This document shows, piece after piece, positions 23,868 through 37,100 of a stretch of DNA of 64,000 nt. Location: contig NC_133649.1 in the NCBI RefSeq assembly GCF_009905375.1, positions 226,941,275 through 227,005,274 on the forward strand, in the 5' to 3' direction. Both the position numbers and the translations under genes were made by a program. Source of the stretch: Apium graveolens (Eukaryota > Streptophyta > Magnoliopsida > Apiales > Apiaceae). The notes under the pieces are model-generated. The model made no database searches. It was not told the DNA's origin and saw nothing but the letters and a program-made list of their open reading frames with translations. Positions within the stretch are counted from its first letter, which is position 1; every line of letters begins with the position of its first letter.

Positions 23868-25008
23868 CTGCAGTACATTTTAAATTTCAAGATTCACTAA
23901 GAAATCATAATATAGTATTATATACTTTTACTAAGTATATTATATTCTAAGGCCAGAAACCAATAGCTGCTTGAAAGATGTTAAATAAGCCAGCTGAAGT
24001 GGAGCAGGATATTAATTCACAAATAACAAAGTTTACATTAAAAGAATATTTAAGCACTTTTAAGGACAGACACGAAATAAACCAAGCAAAATATAATTGG
24101 AAAAAAATCAGACTTCCGGTGCATATGTTTGTACATAGAAATTGCCAAGTCTTAAAACCCACTAACTGATAGTACCTTCCATCTACAGACTACCAGGGTA
24201 GATGCAATAAATATACTCAATAATCATATTTTGGAAGTAAAATTTCGATGATACAACAAAGGAAACAATTATAATCACAATAAAAACATGATCAGACTCA
24301 TTTATTTCATTCTGCCAATTTGTAAGATTTCATGTCCGACACAAGAAACCCAATAATGTATTGAACACGTCCATCTGAATAAGGCATATCAGACTACACT
24401 ACACCATAGATTGCCTATAGCAACCAAAAATAAAAAATGTAACTCAAATATCGTTGCTTTTTCTTGAAGTGTTTTTTAAATTTGGAGATATTGCAACAAT
24501 TTAAAAAAGATGTTACTATTAAACTGAGAAGGTGTTAACTTGTGTGCAAAATTCAAATTCCTCTGCAACATCTTTTAAAATACTTTGCAAACTCGAAAAT
24601 TTTCATCCCGTTAATTTCGTGGGTTCTCAAACAAAGCGGGATTTCAAAAAATTTTAACCCATACGGAAATAAGCGGGATAAAATAACACTTTTCAAGGAT
24701 ACACTTAAACAAAACAAATACAAAAATACACTAAACAAAACAAAAATTCAGAAACAGGCGAAGAAGAGGCAAACACCAAATCAATCTCGCAGATTGAAAT
24801 TGGATGAAGAAGAATCAAGCTCGAGCATTCAAGTTTGAAGATTCAAGATCGACTAAGAAGGCATGTTCTTCCCTAAATCGATTATTATGTCAATTGAATT
24901 TTAATTAGGGTTAATTTGAATTTTTTTTGAATCAATTTTGTATTGTGTGTTTGAGATTCTACATCAATTATTCAAGTTTTTTATTTTGTAATTGTGTTAT
25001 TTTATTGA

Positions 25009-25254
<246 letters not shown>

Positions 25255-25559
25255 TAGTTTTATATTTTTGTATATTGCTTGCTAATTTATGGTAAATGTG
25301 TTGTTTGATATGCATCTATGTGGATATGCATAAGGTTGATAGCTGCCTTAAGGTGGCCTTGCTTTGATTATGTGGAATTGTTTAATTTGTTTTGATACAA
25401 ATTGTTATGCTGATTAGCAATTTTGATGAGTTACTACACAATGGTTTGAAAGTCAACTTAGGTTAATAATGACATTAATTAATGGAAGCAACAACAATAT
25501 TCTGCTCTTTTGTGGCCTATTTCTTTAATCACTATTTAAAATTGTGTAGCACATATATA

Positions 25560-26140
25560 TTCACATTTTAAAATGTATTTGAAGAAGATATCCTTCTTTA
25601 CCGAGTCAAGCTTTACCACAAGTCAGGTGAATACCCAGCTGTAACCTTTTCACTACAAACCAGAAAATCCTCCAAATGTTCTGCAAGACATATTTACTCA
25701 CCTGAGGATTTAACCAAGGTAATGCCATTGTATGTAAAATTTTAGTAGTGTTTTCTCTATTCAATGTATAAAAGTAAGAAAGTATATTTGTGTTCTACAT
25801 CCCAACCTCTAGTCTAGGAGATATGAGGTGGAAGTGGATGGTTATGGATATTTACACGTACATAGTTGTAGTAATACACTTTATGACATTGTTTCCTTGC
25901 ATTCGAATTATTTATTTCACATTACTAATCTTTTTTATCTCTTGATTGTTTCTTGGTTGTTTAGGTTTTGAACTTCTAGAAAGAGGAATAAAGTCAGTGT
26001 AAAGAAGAAACCTCTGCTAAAAAGAAGATACCAAAAAAGCATTAGTGGAAGAGAAGGATAAAGAACCTATGTGAGCAATATAAGAGAAGAGAGAATGTTA
26101 AAAGTGATATTGTAGTTACCGTAAAGTTATATTGTACCTA
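25560..26140 (+). other. Possible further exon-like cargo in CACTA-4, unidentified
   Basis: A frame from about 25570 to 25720 (RVKLYHKSGEYPAVTFSLQ, then HIYSPEDLTK) is open and followed by a GT (ACCAAGgtaat). A Lys-rich scrap follows at 25980-26060 (RNKVSVKKKPLLKRR-like in a shifted frame). I do not recognise a family. It could be chance or a further piece of captured gene. Confidence 0.25.
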
Positions 26141-26419
26141 GCAAGTAATTATCACGAACTTGATGTGATACCTAGCTAGCTAAGTTAGTTTTAGTTTCCA
26201 GTACTTGTTTTGGTATTGTTGGTAGGCTTGGAACTGGTTGGTGGTTGAGAGTACTTATCTGGTTATTTTGGTTTTTGGATTGTTTTTGTTGATGAATGTT
26301 TAGTAAACTTTAAAATAGGGAAGTTCTATTTTCAAACACTATATTGCCTTTTTTTTCTCATAAAGTGGTTGCAATGAGTCCTGTAAAGTGTAGCTATTGA
26401 TATAAATTATTCATATTCT

Positions 26420-26889
26420 CTGTTGGTTAATACCAAAAAAATGTAGGTATAGATTTAAAAGTGTAGGTAAAAGCTTAAAAGGTCCACATACAAGTGTAAC
26501 TATAGATAACAAGCTATAGCTATTTATAACTTTGTTTTTCAAAATTTAGTGTTACAATAGCTAATATTGTGTTACCATAGCCTTATGGTTACACAAAATA
26601 TGATGTAACAAATACCATAATTATGTTACCATAGATCTATAGTTACACCAAATTTAATGTTACCAAAATAATAAAAGTGTAGGCATAGATGTCCTATGGT
26701 TACACTTTTTCTGGTGTTACCAAAAATTGAAAAAGTGTTACCATAGACCCCTATGGTAGCACTGATATTAGTTACGATCCTATTTTTTGAAAAAGTGTTA
26801 CCATAGCCATTTTCTTCACTTTCAGTAACGCTTTTTGGCCTTTATTCACACTTTTTTTGGTGTTACAATAGGCTGTTTATGGTGTAGTG
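26420..26889. mobile_element. Second CACTA right end inside CACTA-4
   Basis: TTTATGGTGTAGTG ends at 26889 and is preceded by about 400 bases of GTTACCATAG/GTGTAACTATAG-type subterminal repeats. This set is like that of CACTA-2 and differs from the TTGCAAT repeats next to the outer end at 27184. The three following bases (GCA) match nothing upstream, and no partner left end is seen. It is either a remnant of a third nested element or a duplicated end. Confidence 0.6.
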
Positions 26890-27637
26890 GCAATTGGACT
26901 AATTAATGTTGCCTTAAGGTGGTTATTTAGCTGACAAAAACAGCTATTGCAATGATTTTATCGCGTTACTATAAAATACATTTTATTGTTATATATGGTT
27001 TATTGCAATAATATTTTGTTGTTACAATATATTGCTTAAAATGTTGTAATAGGACCTCTATTGCATCACCACCGGATGCAATGCCAAAATTTTATATATT
27101 TGTTGCCATAAATTCTACTACAACATAAATAGCCCATAAGGCAATAAATTTTTGTAGTTTCCATAGACATTATATGGTGTAGTGCTATCAGATCAACATG
27201 AAGAAAAATAGGTGAAGAATATAGTGTCTACGTCCTAACCTTCACGCTCTCTTCTCTTCCTTTGAATCTTCCGATTAAATTAGGAAAGGCCTGCAGGATT
27301 TATAATTCATAATCACTTTATAGAAGGCTATCTACTGTTAAGGAAGTAGCAATGCATGGAATCATGTGTATTAGGTCACCACGGTGATATTATTTAATAT
27401 TACCGTTACTGTAGCTAGAGTTGCCACCAAATTTTAATTTCCCACATATGCGGTAGAAGTGTTCATTGCATATAAAGAAAGTATGAACATGAATTAATTT
27501 GTTTTTCATGTTTTCTCCTTTGTAGTATGCTATAAAAGGTTTTCCTCTCTTCTAATTGATCCCATTCTCATTTGATTTTTTTTCTTTTTATTCTTAACCT
27601 GAGACATACCTTCCTTTTATGAAGACAAAAAGTACAA

Positions 27638-28110
27638 ACTAAGAATCGGCTCTTTAGAAGCTTTCACAACAAATTCACCCTTCTGTTGATCCAGCAACCT
27701 CAGAATCCTGTCGCTCTTTTGCTAAATTTTAATAACAATCAGTACATATTTTGAATGTTTTGAATCATCACCTTGTATGCGGCTTCCAAAATCTCACCGC
27801 TAAAAGCCTTAAGGAAGTTCTCTGGATTCTTAGCTCCAACTCAATCAAAAAGAATCAAATCACACCATCTCTGCAAAATTAATTCATCAAAAATCGCCTT
27901 ATGTACAAGTTTGACGATCATATATATCTTTAAAAACAGCCTAGTTACCCGGAATTCGCCTGGAGTGGAGATAGGCTGGACAAGCTTGGCTATCACAAGT
28001 TTCTCATTGTTGTCTCTGTTAATCAGTTGTTCCTGCAGGAACTTTGAGAATATCTCCTTTTTTGAGATTTACACTTTGTCTTCCGTCAGGACGTAACAAG
28101 CTAATTCTAC
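27638..28110 (-). pseudogene. 7S vicilin-like seed storage globulin, three captured exon pieces
   Basis: Vicilins are bicupin seed storage proteins. On the minus strand, piece 1 (about 28110-27949) encodes GRQSVNLKKGDILKVPAG, then after a frameshift NRDNNEKLVIAKLVQP and STPGEFR. Piece 2 (27870-27772) encodes NPENFLKAFSGEILEAA. Piece 3 (27721-27638) encodes ILRLLDQQKGEFVVKASK. These follow one another in vicilin C-terminal cupin order and carry donor/acceptor borders (TCCGGgtaact, ttgcagAGAT, ACAAGgtgat). Stops in pieces 1 and 2 and the frameshift disable it. The open frame on the plus strand over the same DNA is only a shadow. It is cargo of CACTA-3, in the same orientation as CAND1. Confidence 0.8.
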
Positions 28111-29246
28111 ACACACTCGTCATATGTAGAAGTAAAGATACAAATAAAACTCGAAGCCATCTATTTTAGTTGATAACTAAGATCTAAACTCAAAACTTGA
28201 AAATTATTAAAAGGGTTGAAAATAGATACAAATTAAAACTTAAAACCTGAGCATAAACATACTTAATGAGTTGATACAATGAATCCCCAAAACTCGGTTC
28301 CCAAAACTTGTAGAACTTCAACTCCAATTCGAGAAGCCCCAAACTGAAATCTTCAGCCGGAATCCTAATTAGCCCCGTCAAAATCCCCAAATTTGAAGCC
28401 AAATATTCTGATGAAAATCTCTAATCTTCAACTCAGACAGAGAGAGCGACCCTTTTTAAGTGAGTGAGACCCTTTTTAAGTGAATGAGTTTGAGATGTGA
28501 GAGTATATGTGAGATTTGAGTGTGTGGGATGGCTATGAATTTGAGCAGCCGTATCCTTTTCTTTTTTTGCTAAAATTTCAACCCTGACGGCAATTTTACC
28601 GCTTCAGACTTTTCGACCTCGCTTCTCAGCATTTTTTTATTTAAATAAATGTTTTTGTCTTTATTAAACATAATTTTTTAAAATTATAATTATGAAAAAT
28701 AAATTATTTCATAAATATTTTTTAATCACTTCATTAATAACTTGTTAATTTTTTGAAACTTAAAAATAGTAGTTACATAATATATATATTCATTTTTTGC
28801 ATAACCAATTATTACTTTTAATATTTTAGTAAAATTATATGTATATTATTATAGGAATCTAATATTATTTTATTTAATTTCAAAGTATCATAAATTAATA
28901 TTTTTTATTAAAATATAATAAATGACTTTGATAACAAATTATTAACCGTGAAAATATAAATTATATATGTAAATATAATATCGTAAATCACTACACTAAT
29001 ATTATTAACTTCTAATAATAAATAAAATATATTTAATTATTATTTTATTTCTATGTAAATAATTATTAATTAGTTAAATTAAAAATAAAATTATCTTTAT
29101 ATATATGCCATTTTGGTAACACATTATAATTACACCGCAACATCAAAAAATAGGGATTGCGATAAACATTTGTTTACAAGTCTACTATTACGCTTTTCTT
29201 TATACCCCTGGATGAAGGGTTGCAGCATGCAATCTATGGCGTAGTG

Positions 29247-30074
29247 AGATAAAAAATTTCATTTTAATTCAACCAATGAACCCTATCCATATTTAGGTTC
29301 GGTAACCATTTTAGGTCATATGCTTATTTTGACCGATTTTAATTATGGAAACTTAAAAAAAATGTGATTAACATTATTTATGGTAAGATTTCTAATATAA
29401 ATTTGAAATAATCTTTAAATTCTTGTAGGTCAATTAGTACAAATTATCTCAGGGCATATATGATAAAGTATTTAATTAAACAAATTTTATTATTTTATCA
29501 TCCTAATCTATTAGAATTATTATTCAAATTTAATTATAAAATTATACATTCATTAAATTATTTATTTTAAAATATCACAGTTTGAAGCACGGGCTATAAT
29601 ATAGTTTACTAAAGAATAATGAATGAAATATATAAATAAAAAATTAAATATATATTATCATTGGTTCAATTTTCAGGGTATAATCGTAACAAAACTGTTA
29701 TATCCGTTCGATTTGGTCACAATTTTTTTTAGTTCGGTTTTTATTTATTTTGCTCCCATAGTCATCTGTACCAAAGTTGCATAAAAAGAAAAATAGGGTA
29801 TTTGCGAAAAGTTCTAACAAAATAGGTAGTCGGGAAACCAAACTTAATATAAAAATTGGTAGTTAAAACCATTGACTATTATAAAAAATTTACGGCTATT
29901 ACCAGGGTTTATTATTCTGATACAATTTTATTACTCTTACTTCAATCCATAGGAATCCCAGCTATTTAATCCTTTTTCTTCCAATTTTTTCTACTATTCC
30001 AACAAAAGGATTAAAGAATACATTAAACAAAACACATGAACTATTCATACATAATTGAATAGAAATAAGGAATA
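29247..30074. other. AT-rich intergenic DNA, no gene seen
   Basis: Very A/T-rich sequence between the CACTA-3 right end and the Stowaway element. Only short chance frames; no repeat ends or RNA gene recognised. Confidence 0.6.
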
Positions 30075-30364
30075 CTCCCTCTGTCCTAACCATTTTTTTA
30101 CGGTTTTCTTTTTGAGATGTTTCATCCAATTTTTTACATTTCAAAACTTACCAAAAATAGTCAATTGGTCTCATCACTTTCCCACTTTTTCTCCATTTTT
30201 ACACTACTTTTACTCCACTATCTCTCTTTTATACAATAAAAATCAATGGATCCCACCACTTCACCCACTTTTCTTTCTTTTGTTCACTACTTTATACATA
30301 TTTCTTATATTTCTTAACTTCCGTGCCCAAACCAAATGTAAAGAATTGGCTGGGATGGAGGGAG
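30075..30364. mobile_element. Stowaway-type MITE (TSD TA)
   Basis: Left end CTCCCTCTGTCC and right end GGGATGGAGGGAG are terminal inverted repeats of the Tc1/mariner-derived Stowaway family (consensus start CTCCCTCCGTCC). TA dinucleotides flank both ends (30073-30074 and 30365-30366). Length 290 bases, no coding capacity. Confidence 0.9.
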
Positions 30365-30533
30365 TACTAATCTTTGACAATTTTGTCATCCTCTAATTGT
30401 TTTCGAATGGGTCCATTCAACGATGTAAAATATCAAAATGTTATAAAAGAATCAATTAAAAATGATCCCCCAATTCCAGCTAGGAATAGTTTTGGTTTGG
30501 TTTTGCATATGCAGATAGGAGGCAGTTGCAAAC

Positions 30534-31548
30534 TGTTGGGAATATGTTGTGAACTTGATGATTACATTAACAAAACACCTTAATAGATTTAACTTAGTGA
30601 AAAATGTAGCACTCGACGGATGATCAAATATAGTCCCGACGGATGACTCAATATAGTCCCGACGGATGATGATTTGACATCCATCGAGTGAGTAGCTTAT
30701 GTAACAATAAGTATTGTAACACATTTCTGTGAACAACTTTATATAGATCCTGTAGTAGCATATGAGTCATGTTGACTATTATTAGATATGCGGAATAGGC
30801 TGATTAATTATAAATATAAGATGTCTTGTAATTCTACATAAGTGAAATGAAGTCAAGTGTCAAATAGCTACCCGACGGATGATCAACAAAACTACCCGAC
30901 GGATGATCAACAAGGCAACTCGACGGATGACAAGCATATACCCGACGGATGATCAATTCAAGCATCTGTTGACAGTGACAAGACAGTCACATGCGTTGGG
31001 TGTTTACAAAAGGAATGTGGAAGCTTGTTTAACAGGAAATGAAGAACAAAGAAGCATTACCATTTCCATGCAAGTTAAGAAGATTCTCAAAGATGCTGGA
31101 ATAGAGTAGTGAAGCAGCGTGGAGTTTGACTTGATAGTTTTGTTTTATTATCCTGTCTTATTACCATGTAAACTTGGTGATATATAAATCAAGTGTAGCT
31201 AGTGAAACAAATAACTAAGCAAACACTTTTAGAAGAGAAATAGAAAAAGTTGTAACTGTTAAGAATTTCTCTATAGTTTGTTTGTTCACTTGAAAAGCAG
31301 CTGTGAGACAATTTGTTCTTCACAGAGTTCTTAAATCGATATATATAGTCAAAAAGTTTTATATATATATATGGTGGATACTTTCAAATCCACCTGAAAG
31401 TTTTAAAAGCTTGTGTTTTTTTACTTTGTGTTTTTGATTCACTTAACTTGTTATTCCACACCTTGCAAATCAAAACACTTATATATATAGTTTAAGTTAG
31501 AACATTTTATAGTTCAAGAAAAAGTTTACTAGAATTACATTCAACCCC
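30534..31548 (+). mobile_element. Copia-2 5' LTR, main part
   Basis: Begins TGTTGGGAATATG, the usual start of SIRE-like LTRs, and continues to 31548. There the Athila-like element interrupts it within the ATTCAACCCC block; the last 35 bases (to ...GGGACTAACA, 39580) lie beyond the insertion. Total LTR length is about 1,050 bases. A TATATAAA box at 31181-31188 fits the promoter. It contains the CGACGGATGA minisatellite described separately. Confidence 0.85.
30614..30952 (+). repeat. CGACGGATGA repeats in the Copia-2 LTR
   Basis: Seven exact forward copies start at 30614, 30637, 30660, 30873, 30897, 30921 and 30943, in two clusters, spaced mostly 20-24 bases. An imperfect inverted copy is at about 30680. 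The same decamer recurs in the Copia-2 coding region. Confidence 0.95.
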
Positions 31549-32977
31549 TGATAAGTGGCATTTTATACCACTTGGAACGTCTTATAATGGCTTGAATTGG
31601 TGTCTTGAAATCAAGTATTTTATGTATTTGATGTGTTTTTCTAGTGTTTGTGCATTTCAGGGTAATAATTGCATTTCTGGAGAGATTTCATCAAGAATAA
31701 TCCTTGGCATATGTTTAGCATTGCAAGTGGGAAAATAGGAGCATATTGCAGCGAAGAAACGGGAGAAAAACAGAGCAGTTTCCAGTAGGGGTCTGAGCGC
31801 CCGCTCAGCTCTGCTGAGCGACCGCTCAGGAATACTGAGCGGCCGCTCACGGACGAAAAATTAGAATTATTATTTCGGACTCCTAGTTCTGTTTAACTTC
31901 TAACTTCTGAGATATTTGGGTATTATGGGATTCCTATATAAGTAGTTTTCAGAGACGTTTCACAAAGGTTGGATTGTAGTATTAATCGAAGAGCGAGGAG
32001 ATAAGGAAGAAGACCGTTTTAGCTCACCTCAACGAAGAGGAAGCATATTTTCTTGTGATTCTTTATTTCGTTGTAACGTTGGATGCTAGTTTTCTTTACT
32101 TTGAACCTATTTACTCTTGTGACGTACTCTGGTTTAATATAAGTAGTTTTACTTATTATTCTCGTGTGTTATTATCATGTTTTCATATGAACCCATGATG
32201 AAGATGAGTGCTATCATGGGCTAATCGTGATCATGGGGTCGTAACAGATTTACTATGGAATTCTTTAGTTAGTTGTTTAATACCTTAGTGTGTGATGATT
32301 GTATGATATCTAGTATTGGTTGTGCTTATTCGTCTTATGTGCGTCGCGAACATATAAGATAGGGTGTTAATCTCATGTGAAGCGACAGTGGTTCTTGAGA
32401 TTTAGAACTTGCCATGCTAGCATCAGTTCATGTACGAGTATGCATGATTAGTGGGTAACTCTGACCATTTTATCCGTCCTGTGTAATCAAAAGGAATAAC
32501 TTGTACTTAAATCGTTATGTTGTCAATTTTCGTAGACATATAGGGACTCAGCATAATTGATGCCTATTCAACTTCTATATTAATTGTGGATGTTTGGTAG
32601 ATTGGTATTAGTACAATAAAAGTTGGCTTTTATCAGTTTCGTGTTGTTCGATTAATATCATCACTGTTGCATGCTAAGGGTAATAACAATGACTATTGAA
32701 TGAAGTAGTAATGAACTTGTGATCTCATGTATGTTTTAATATTGTTATTTCAAGTGTTAATTAAGTGCTTAATTCTCGTAGTTAATTGTAGTTAATAATT
32801 AGTTAATCAAATCTAAGTGTTATTGTTTTAACATTGAGAAGTAATCATACATTGGTGAGTGAGTGTAATTGAACATAATTAGTCTGAGTCTCTGTGGGAA
32901 CGAACTAGAAAGTATTCTATATTACTTGCGCACGCGTATACTTACGTGTGTTATTAGCGCGTGTTTTTGCCCTAACA
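31549..32977 (+). mobile_element. Athila-like 5' LTR
   Basis: 1,429 bases, TGATAAG...CCTAACA. A CTATATAAG box lies at 31934-31942. From 31849 on it aligns with 38411-39540 with scattered single-base differences. The GC-rich CTGAGCG palindromes at 31793-31849 are listed separately. Confidence 0.9.
31793..31849. repeat. Three CTGAGCG-N-CCGCTCAG palindromes in the LTR
   Basis: Three near-perfect 16-base palindromes follow one another: 31793-31808, about 31814-31829 and 31834-31849. They stand out as GC-rich in an AT-rich LTR and could form hairpins. The equivalent place in the 3' LTR (38377-38413) carries the first two in reverse-complement order. Confidence 0.9.
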
Positions 32978-32983
32978 AGTTTT

Positions 32984-33002
32984 TGGCGCCGCTGCTGGGG
33001 AC
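32984..33002 (+). promoter_or_regulatory. Athila-like primer-binding site (tRNA-Asp)
   Basis: TGGCGCCGCTGCTGGGGAC lies 6 bases after the LTR end. It is complementary, with two changes, to the 3' end of plant tRNA-Asp, the primer used by Athila elements. Confidence 0.85.
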
Positions 33003-33114
33003 TCGGCGTATTTGTTTAGTTTATGTACTTACCATCAGTGGTCATTAGGACTCAGTGATTAAGGCGTGTTACTTATTATTTCCGGTTGTGTTTCAGGTAC
33101 CTTAGCGAGCGTTT

Positions 33115-34350
33115 ATGCAAACACGTTCTCGTACTCGCAAGAGGACTTTAGATACGACTGAGGAGACAGACGAATTTCTTGATATTCCGGAGAAGATAGA
33201 ATTTGAAGATTCGGATTCCGGAAGTGAGCAGAAAAAGCCAGTAATCATGGGTGATCGTATAGTTCCGACAGATCCAGCTCTTATGGACTTTTCTCAGCCT
33301 AAAATTGATGATATTCAGTCTAGCATCATGCATTCGGCTATTGAGGCCAATAATTTTGAAATCAAGTCGGGCACTATTCAGATGGTGCATAATTCTGTTT
33401 CTTTCGGGGGTGCTGCAACTGAAGACCCCAACATGCACATAAGGAATTTTGTCGAGATCTGTAGTACTTTCAAATATAATGGTGTGACTGATGAGGCTAT
33501 CAAGCTGAGGCTTTTCCCATTCTCACTGAGGGATAAAGCTAAGGACTGGTTACATTCTGAACCAGCTTGGTCTATCACTACTTGGCAAGATCTTGCGCAA
33601 AAGTTTCTGGTGAAGTTTTATCCAATGGCGAAGACTGCGGCTATGAGGAGTGCTCTTACTCAGTTTGCGCAGCAACCTTTAGAATCTATGTGCGAAGCTT
33701 GGGAGCTCTACAAGGAAATGTTGAGAAAGTGTCCACATCATGGAATGCCTGATTGGATGGTGATCACTGGTTTCTATAATGGTTTGGGGGCCCAATCTCG
33801 GCCTATGCTCGATGCAGCAGCTGGAGGTGCCTTGTGGGCCAAAATCTATACTGAGGATTATAATCTTATTGAGACTATGGCTGCAAATGAGCATCAAAAC
33901 CAAACTCAAAGGATGATTCCTGGGAAGGTAGCAGGTATTTTGGAAGTTGATGCAGCTACAGCTATTGCAGCGCAGCTCCAAGCGCTGTCTATGAAGGTCG
34001 ATTCTCTAGCTACCTATGGAGTCAATCAGATAGCTATGGTCTGTGAGCTTTGTGTAGGTTCTCATGCTATGGATCAGTGTTCTCTTGTTAATGAATCTGT
34101 TCAGTATGTCAACAATTATCAGCGATCGCAGCAGCCTGTGCCAGCTACTTATCATCCTAACTATAGAAATCATCCAAATTTCAGCTGGAGTAATAATCAG
34201 AATGCTATTCAGCAACCATATCAGCAAGGCGTAAGTAAACAGTTCAATCCACCTGGATTCCAGCAACCATAGCATTATGCTCAAAGGCAATCATATCTTC
34301 AACAAGGAGGTGCAGCTCCACCCTCTAGTGCTGATTTTGAGGAACTTAAG
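33115..34350 (+). pseudogene. gag: Athila-like gag
   Basis: From ATG 33115, 385 codons to TAG 34270, then the same frame continues. The Retrotrans_gag core is clear: FEIKSGTIQMVHNSVSFGG, FKYNGVTDEAIKLRLFPFS, WLHSEPAWSITTWQDLAQ and FLVKFYPMAKTAAMRS. A Cys-rich segment (CELCVGSHAMDQC) near 34050 is a degenerate zinc knuckle. The C-terminal Gln/Asn-rich part follows. Gag packages element RNA. Only the TAG interrupts this part, so it is the best preserved ORF of the window. Confidence 0.9.
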
Positions 34351-35960
34351 TTGTTGTGCAAAAGTCAGGCGGTCTTTATCAAGACCCTAGAAAATCAAAT
34401 CGGTCAAATAGCCAATTCAGTGCTCAATCGTCAACCTGGCACACTTTCTAGTGATACTGAAGTGCCAGGCATGAAGGAAGCTAAAGAGCAAGTCAAGGCT
34501 ATTACCTTAAGGTCTGGAAAAGTTTCGGATGCTGAAAAAGCAAAAGAAGGAGAAGCTGAAGTTGGTAATGAAGAAGCTAAGCAAAAGGAGAAAGCGGCAG
34601 AACCAAGGAAGACTACTGTTGAACACACTCTGCCTGAGGGTAATACAGGGGAGAAACAACTCTATCCTCCACCACCTTTCCCTAAGAGATTGCAACAGCA
34701 AAAGCTGGATAAGCAGTTCGGTAAGTTTCTGGAGGTGTTCAAGAAACTTCACATTAATATACCTTTAGTTGAGGCTCTGGAGCAAATGCCTAGTTATGCG
34801 AAATTTATGAAGAGTATTCTTTCAAGGAAAGTGAAACTGGATGACCTGGAGACCTTTGCTTTATCGGAAGAATGCAGTGCTGTGCTGCAACAAAAGTTAC
34901 CTCCAAAGCTTAAAGATCCAGGTAGCTTCACCATTCTTTGCACCATTGTCAAGTTGTCTTTTGACAAGTGCCTCTGTGATTTGGGAGCAAGCATCAATCT
35001 GATGTCGTTGTCGATCTTCAAAAAGTTGAACTTGCCTGATCCAAATCCCACCTACATGTCTCCACAATTGGCTGATCGTTCTATTACATACCCACGAGGC
35101 ATAGTGGAGGATGTGCTAGTAAAGGTGGATAAGCTCTTCTTTCCTGCAGACTTCGTTATTCTGGATTTCGAGGAAGATAAGAAGATTCCCATAATCTTGG
35201 GGAGACCTTTCTTGGCTACAACCCGTACCTTGATAGATGTGCAGAAAGGTGAACTTACTATGAGGGTGCAGGATCAGGATGTGGCATTCAATGTATTCAA
35301 AGCGATAAAATTCCCTACAGAAGATGAGTGGTTAAAAGTGGATTTGATTGATTCTGCGGTTACTTCAGAACTTGATCATATGCTAATATCTGATGCATTA
35401 GAGAAAGCCTTAGTGGGGGATTTTCACAGTGATGATGAGGATGTCAATGAGCAACTACAATATCTAAATGCTTCTCCTTGGAGGCTAAAGCTAGACATGC
35501 CATTTGAATCTCTTGGTACTTCAGACCTCAAAAATGCTGAAGGAAAGCTCAAACCATCTATTGAGGAAGCACCTACCTTGGAGCTTAAACCATTGCCTGA
35601 ACACTTGAGGTATACTTTTTTAGGTGATGCATCTACTCTACCTATTATTATTGCATCTGACCTTTCAGGTAGTGAGGAGGACAAGCTCTTGAGGATCTTG
35701 AAAGAATTCAAATCAGCTATCGGATGGACTATAACAGACATCAAGGGGATCAACCCTTCATACTGCATGCATAAGATTCTACTAGAGGAGGGTAGTAAGC
35801 CGACTGTTCAGCAACATCGCAGACTTAATCCTATCATGAAAGAAGTGGTGAAGAAAGAAATTCTGAAATGGCTGGATGCAGGAATCATTTATCCTATTTC
35901 TGACAGTTCTTGGGTGAACCTCGTGCAATGTGTACCTAAGAAAGGAGGTATTACTGTGGT
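34351..35960 (+). pseudogene. Athila-like gag tail, protease and RT start
   Basis: A charged linker (ETFALSEECS before it) leads to an aspartic protease with DLGASINLMSLSIF and the flap-like IILGRPFLATTRTLID. An acidic linker (35400-35640) is followed by the start of RT (GWTITDIKGINPSYCMHKI, then KEILKWLDAGIIYPISDS). Near 35960 a frameshift leaves the RT frame for one ending at 36036. Confidence 0.85.
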
Positions 35961-37100
35961 AGCAATGAGAAGAACGAGCTCATCCCCACTCGAACATTCA
36001 CAGGATAGAGGGTATGCATGGACTACAGAAAGTTGAATAAGGCCACGAGGAAGGATCACTTCCCTCTTCCATTTATTGATCAGATGCTTGACAGGCTGGC
36101 CGGTCACGAGTATTATTGTCTTCTGGATGGTTATTCGGGGTATAATCAGATATGTATTGCACCAGAGGATCAAGAAAAGACTACCTTCACTTGTCCATTT
36201 GGCACGTTTGCTTTTCGCAGAGTTTCGTTTGGCTTATGTGGCGCACCGGCCACTTTTCAGAGATGTATGATGGCTATATTCTCTGATATGATTGGAAATA
36301 ATGTCTAGGTGTTCATGGATGACTTCTACGTCTTTGGACATTCTTATGATGAATGTTTGAATAATCTTTGTGCAGTACTCAAAAGGTGTGTGGAAACTAA
36401 TTTGGTGCTCAATTGGGAAAAATGTCACTTTATGGTGCGTGAAGGCATTATTCTTGGGCATAAGGTCTCTAGTAAGGGTCTCGAGGTGGATAAAGCCAAG
36501 GTGGGAGGCATTGAAAATCTTCCACCACCTATTTTTGTGAAAGGAATCCGTAGTTTTCTTGGACATGCGGGTTTTTATAGGCGTTTCATCAAGGACTTTT
36601 CGAAGATATCTAAGCCGTTGTGCAACTTGCTTGAGAAGGATGTACATTTCAAATTTGATGATGATTGTTTGATGGCATTCGAGACTCTCAAGAAGAGTTT
36701 GATAACTGCACCAGTTATTACAGCACCTGACTGGACAGAGCCTTTTGAGATGATGTGTGATGCGAGTGATTATGCGGTGGGCGCAGTTCTTGGGCAGCGC
36801 AAGAATAATCTCTTTCATGTGGTCTACTATGCTAACAAGATCTTAAATGAAGCTCAAATGAACTACACCACTACTGAGAAGGAGCTCTTGGCTACAGTAT
36901 TTGGTTTCGAAAAATTTCAATCTTATTTGCTTGGGACAAAGGTGACAGTGTTCACTGATCATGCGGACATTCGCTATTTAGTTTCCAAGAAGGATTCGAA
37001 GCCCAGACTCATTTGTTGGGTGCTCTTGCTATAGGAATTTGAGTTAGAGATCAAGGATCGAAAAGGTACTGAGAATCAAGTAGCTGACCATCTCTCTAGA
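35961..37100 (+). pseudogene. Athila-like reverse transcriptase and RNase H
   Basis: RT continues in the new frame (MDYRKLNKATRKDHFPLPF, CPFGTFAFRRVSFGLCGAPA). A TAG at 36306-36308 falls directly before the catalytic box FMDDFYVFG. RNase H has its acidic residues in [22 protein letters not shown] and [15 protein letters not shown] at 37032 separates it from the connector (ENQVADHLSRLENPE) to integrase. Confidence 0.85.

Noticed and set aside
24542..24838. 98-codon plus-strand frame, Lys/Asn/Gln-rich
   Set aside because: Composition is that of AT-rich DNA next to CACTA subterminal repeats; no motif and no splice or promoter context.
27773..28096. 107-codon open frame on the plus strand
   Set aside because: It is the antisense shadow of the vicilin exons on the minus strand, which match a known family with splice borders.
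30614..30952. Regularly spaced CGACGGATGA repeats resembling a CRISPR array
   Set aside because: Repeats are only 10 bases, spacers are short and similar to each other, they lie in a plant retrotransposon LTR, and the motif recurs in the element's coding region.
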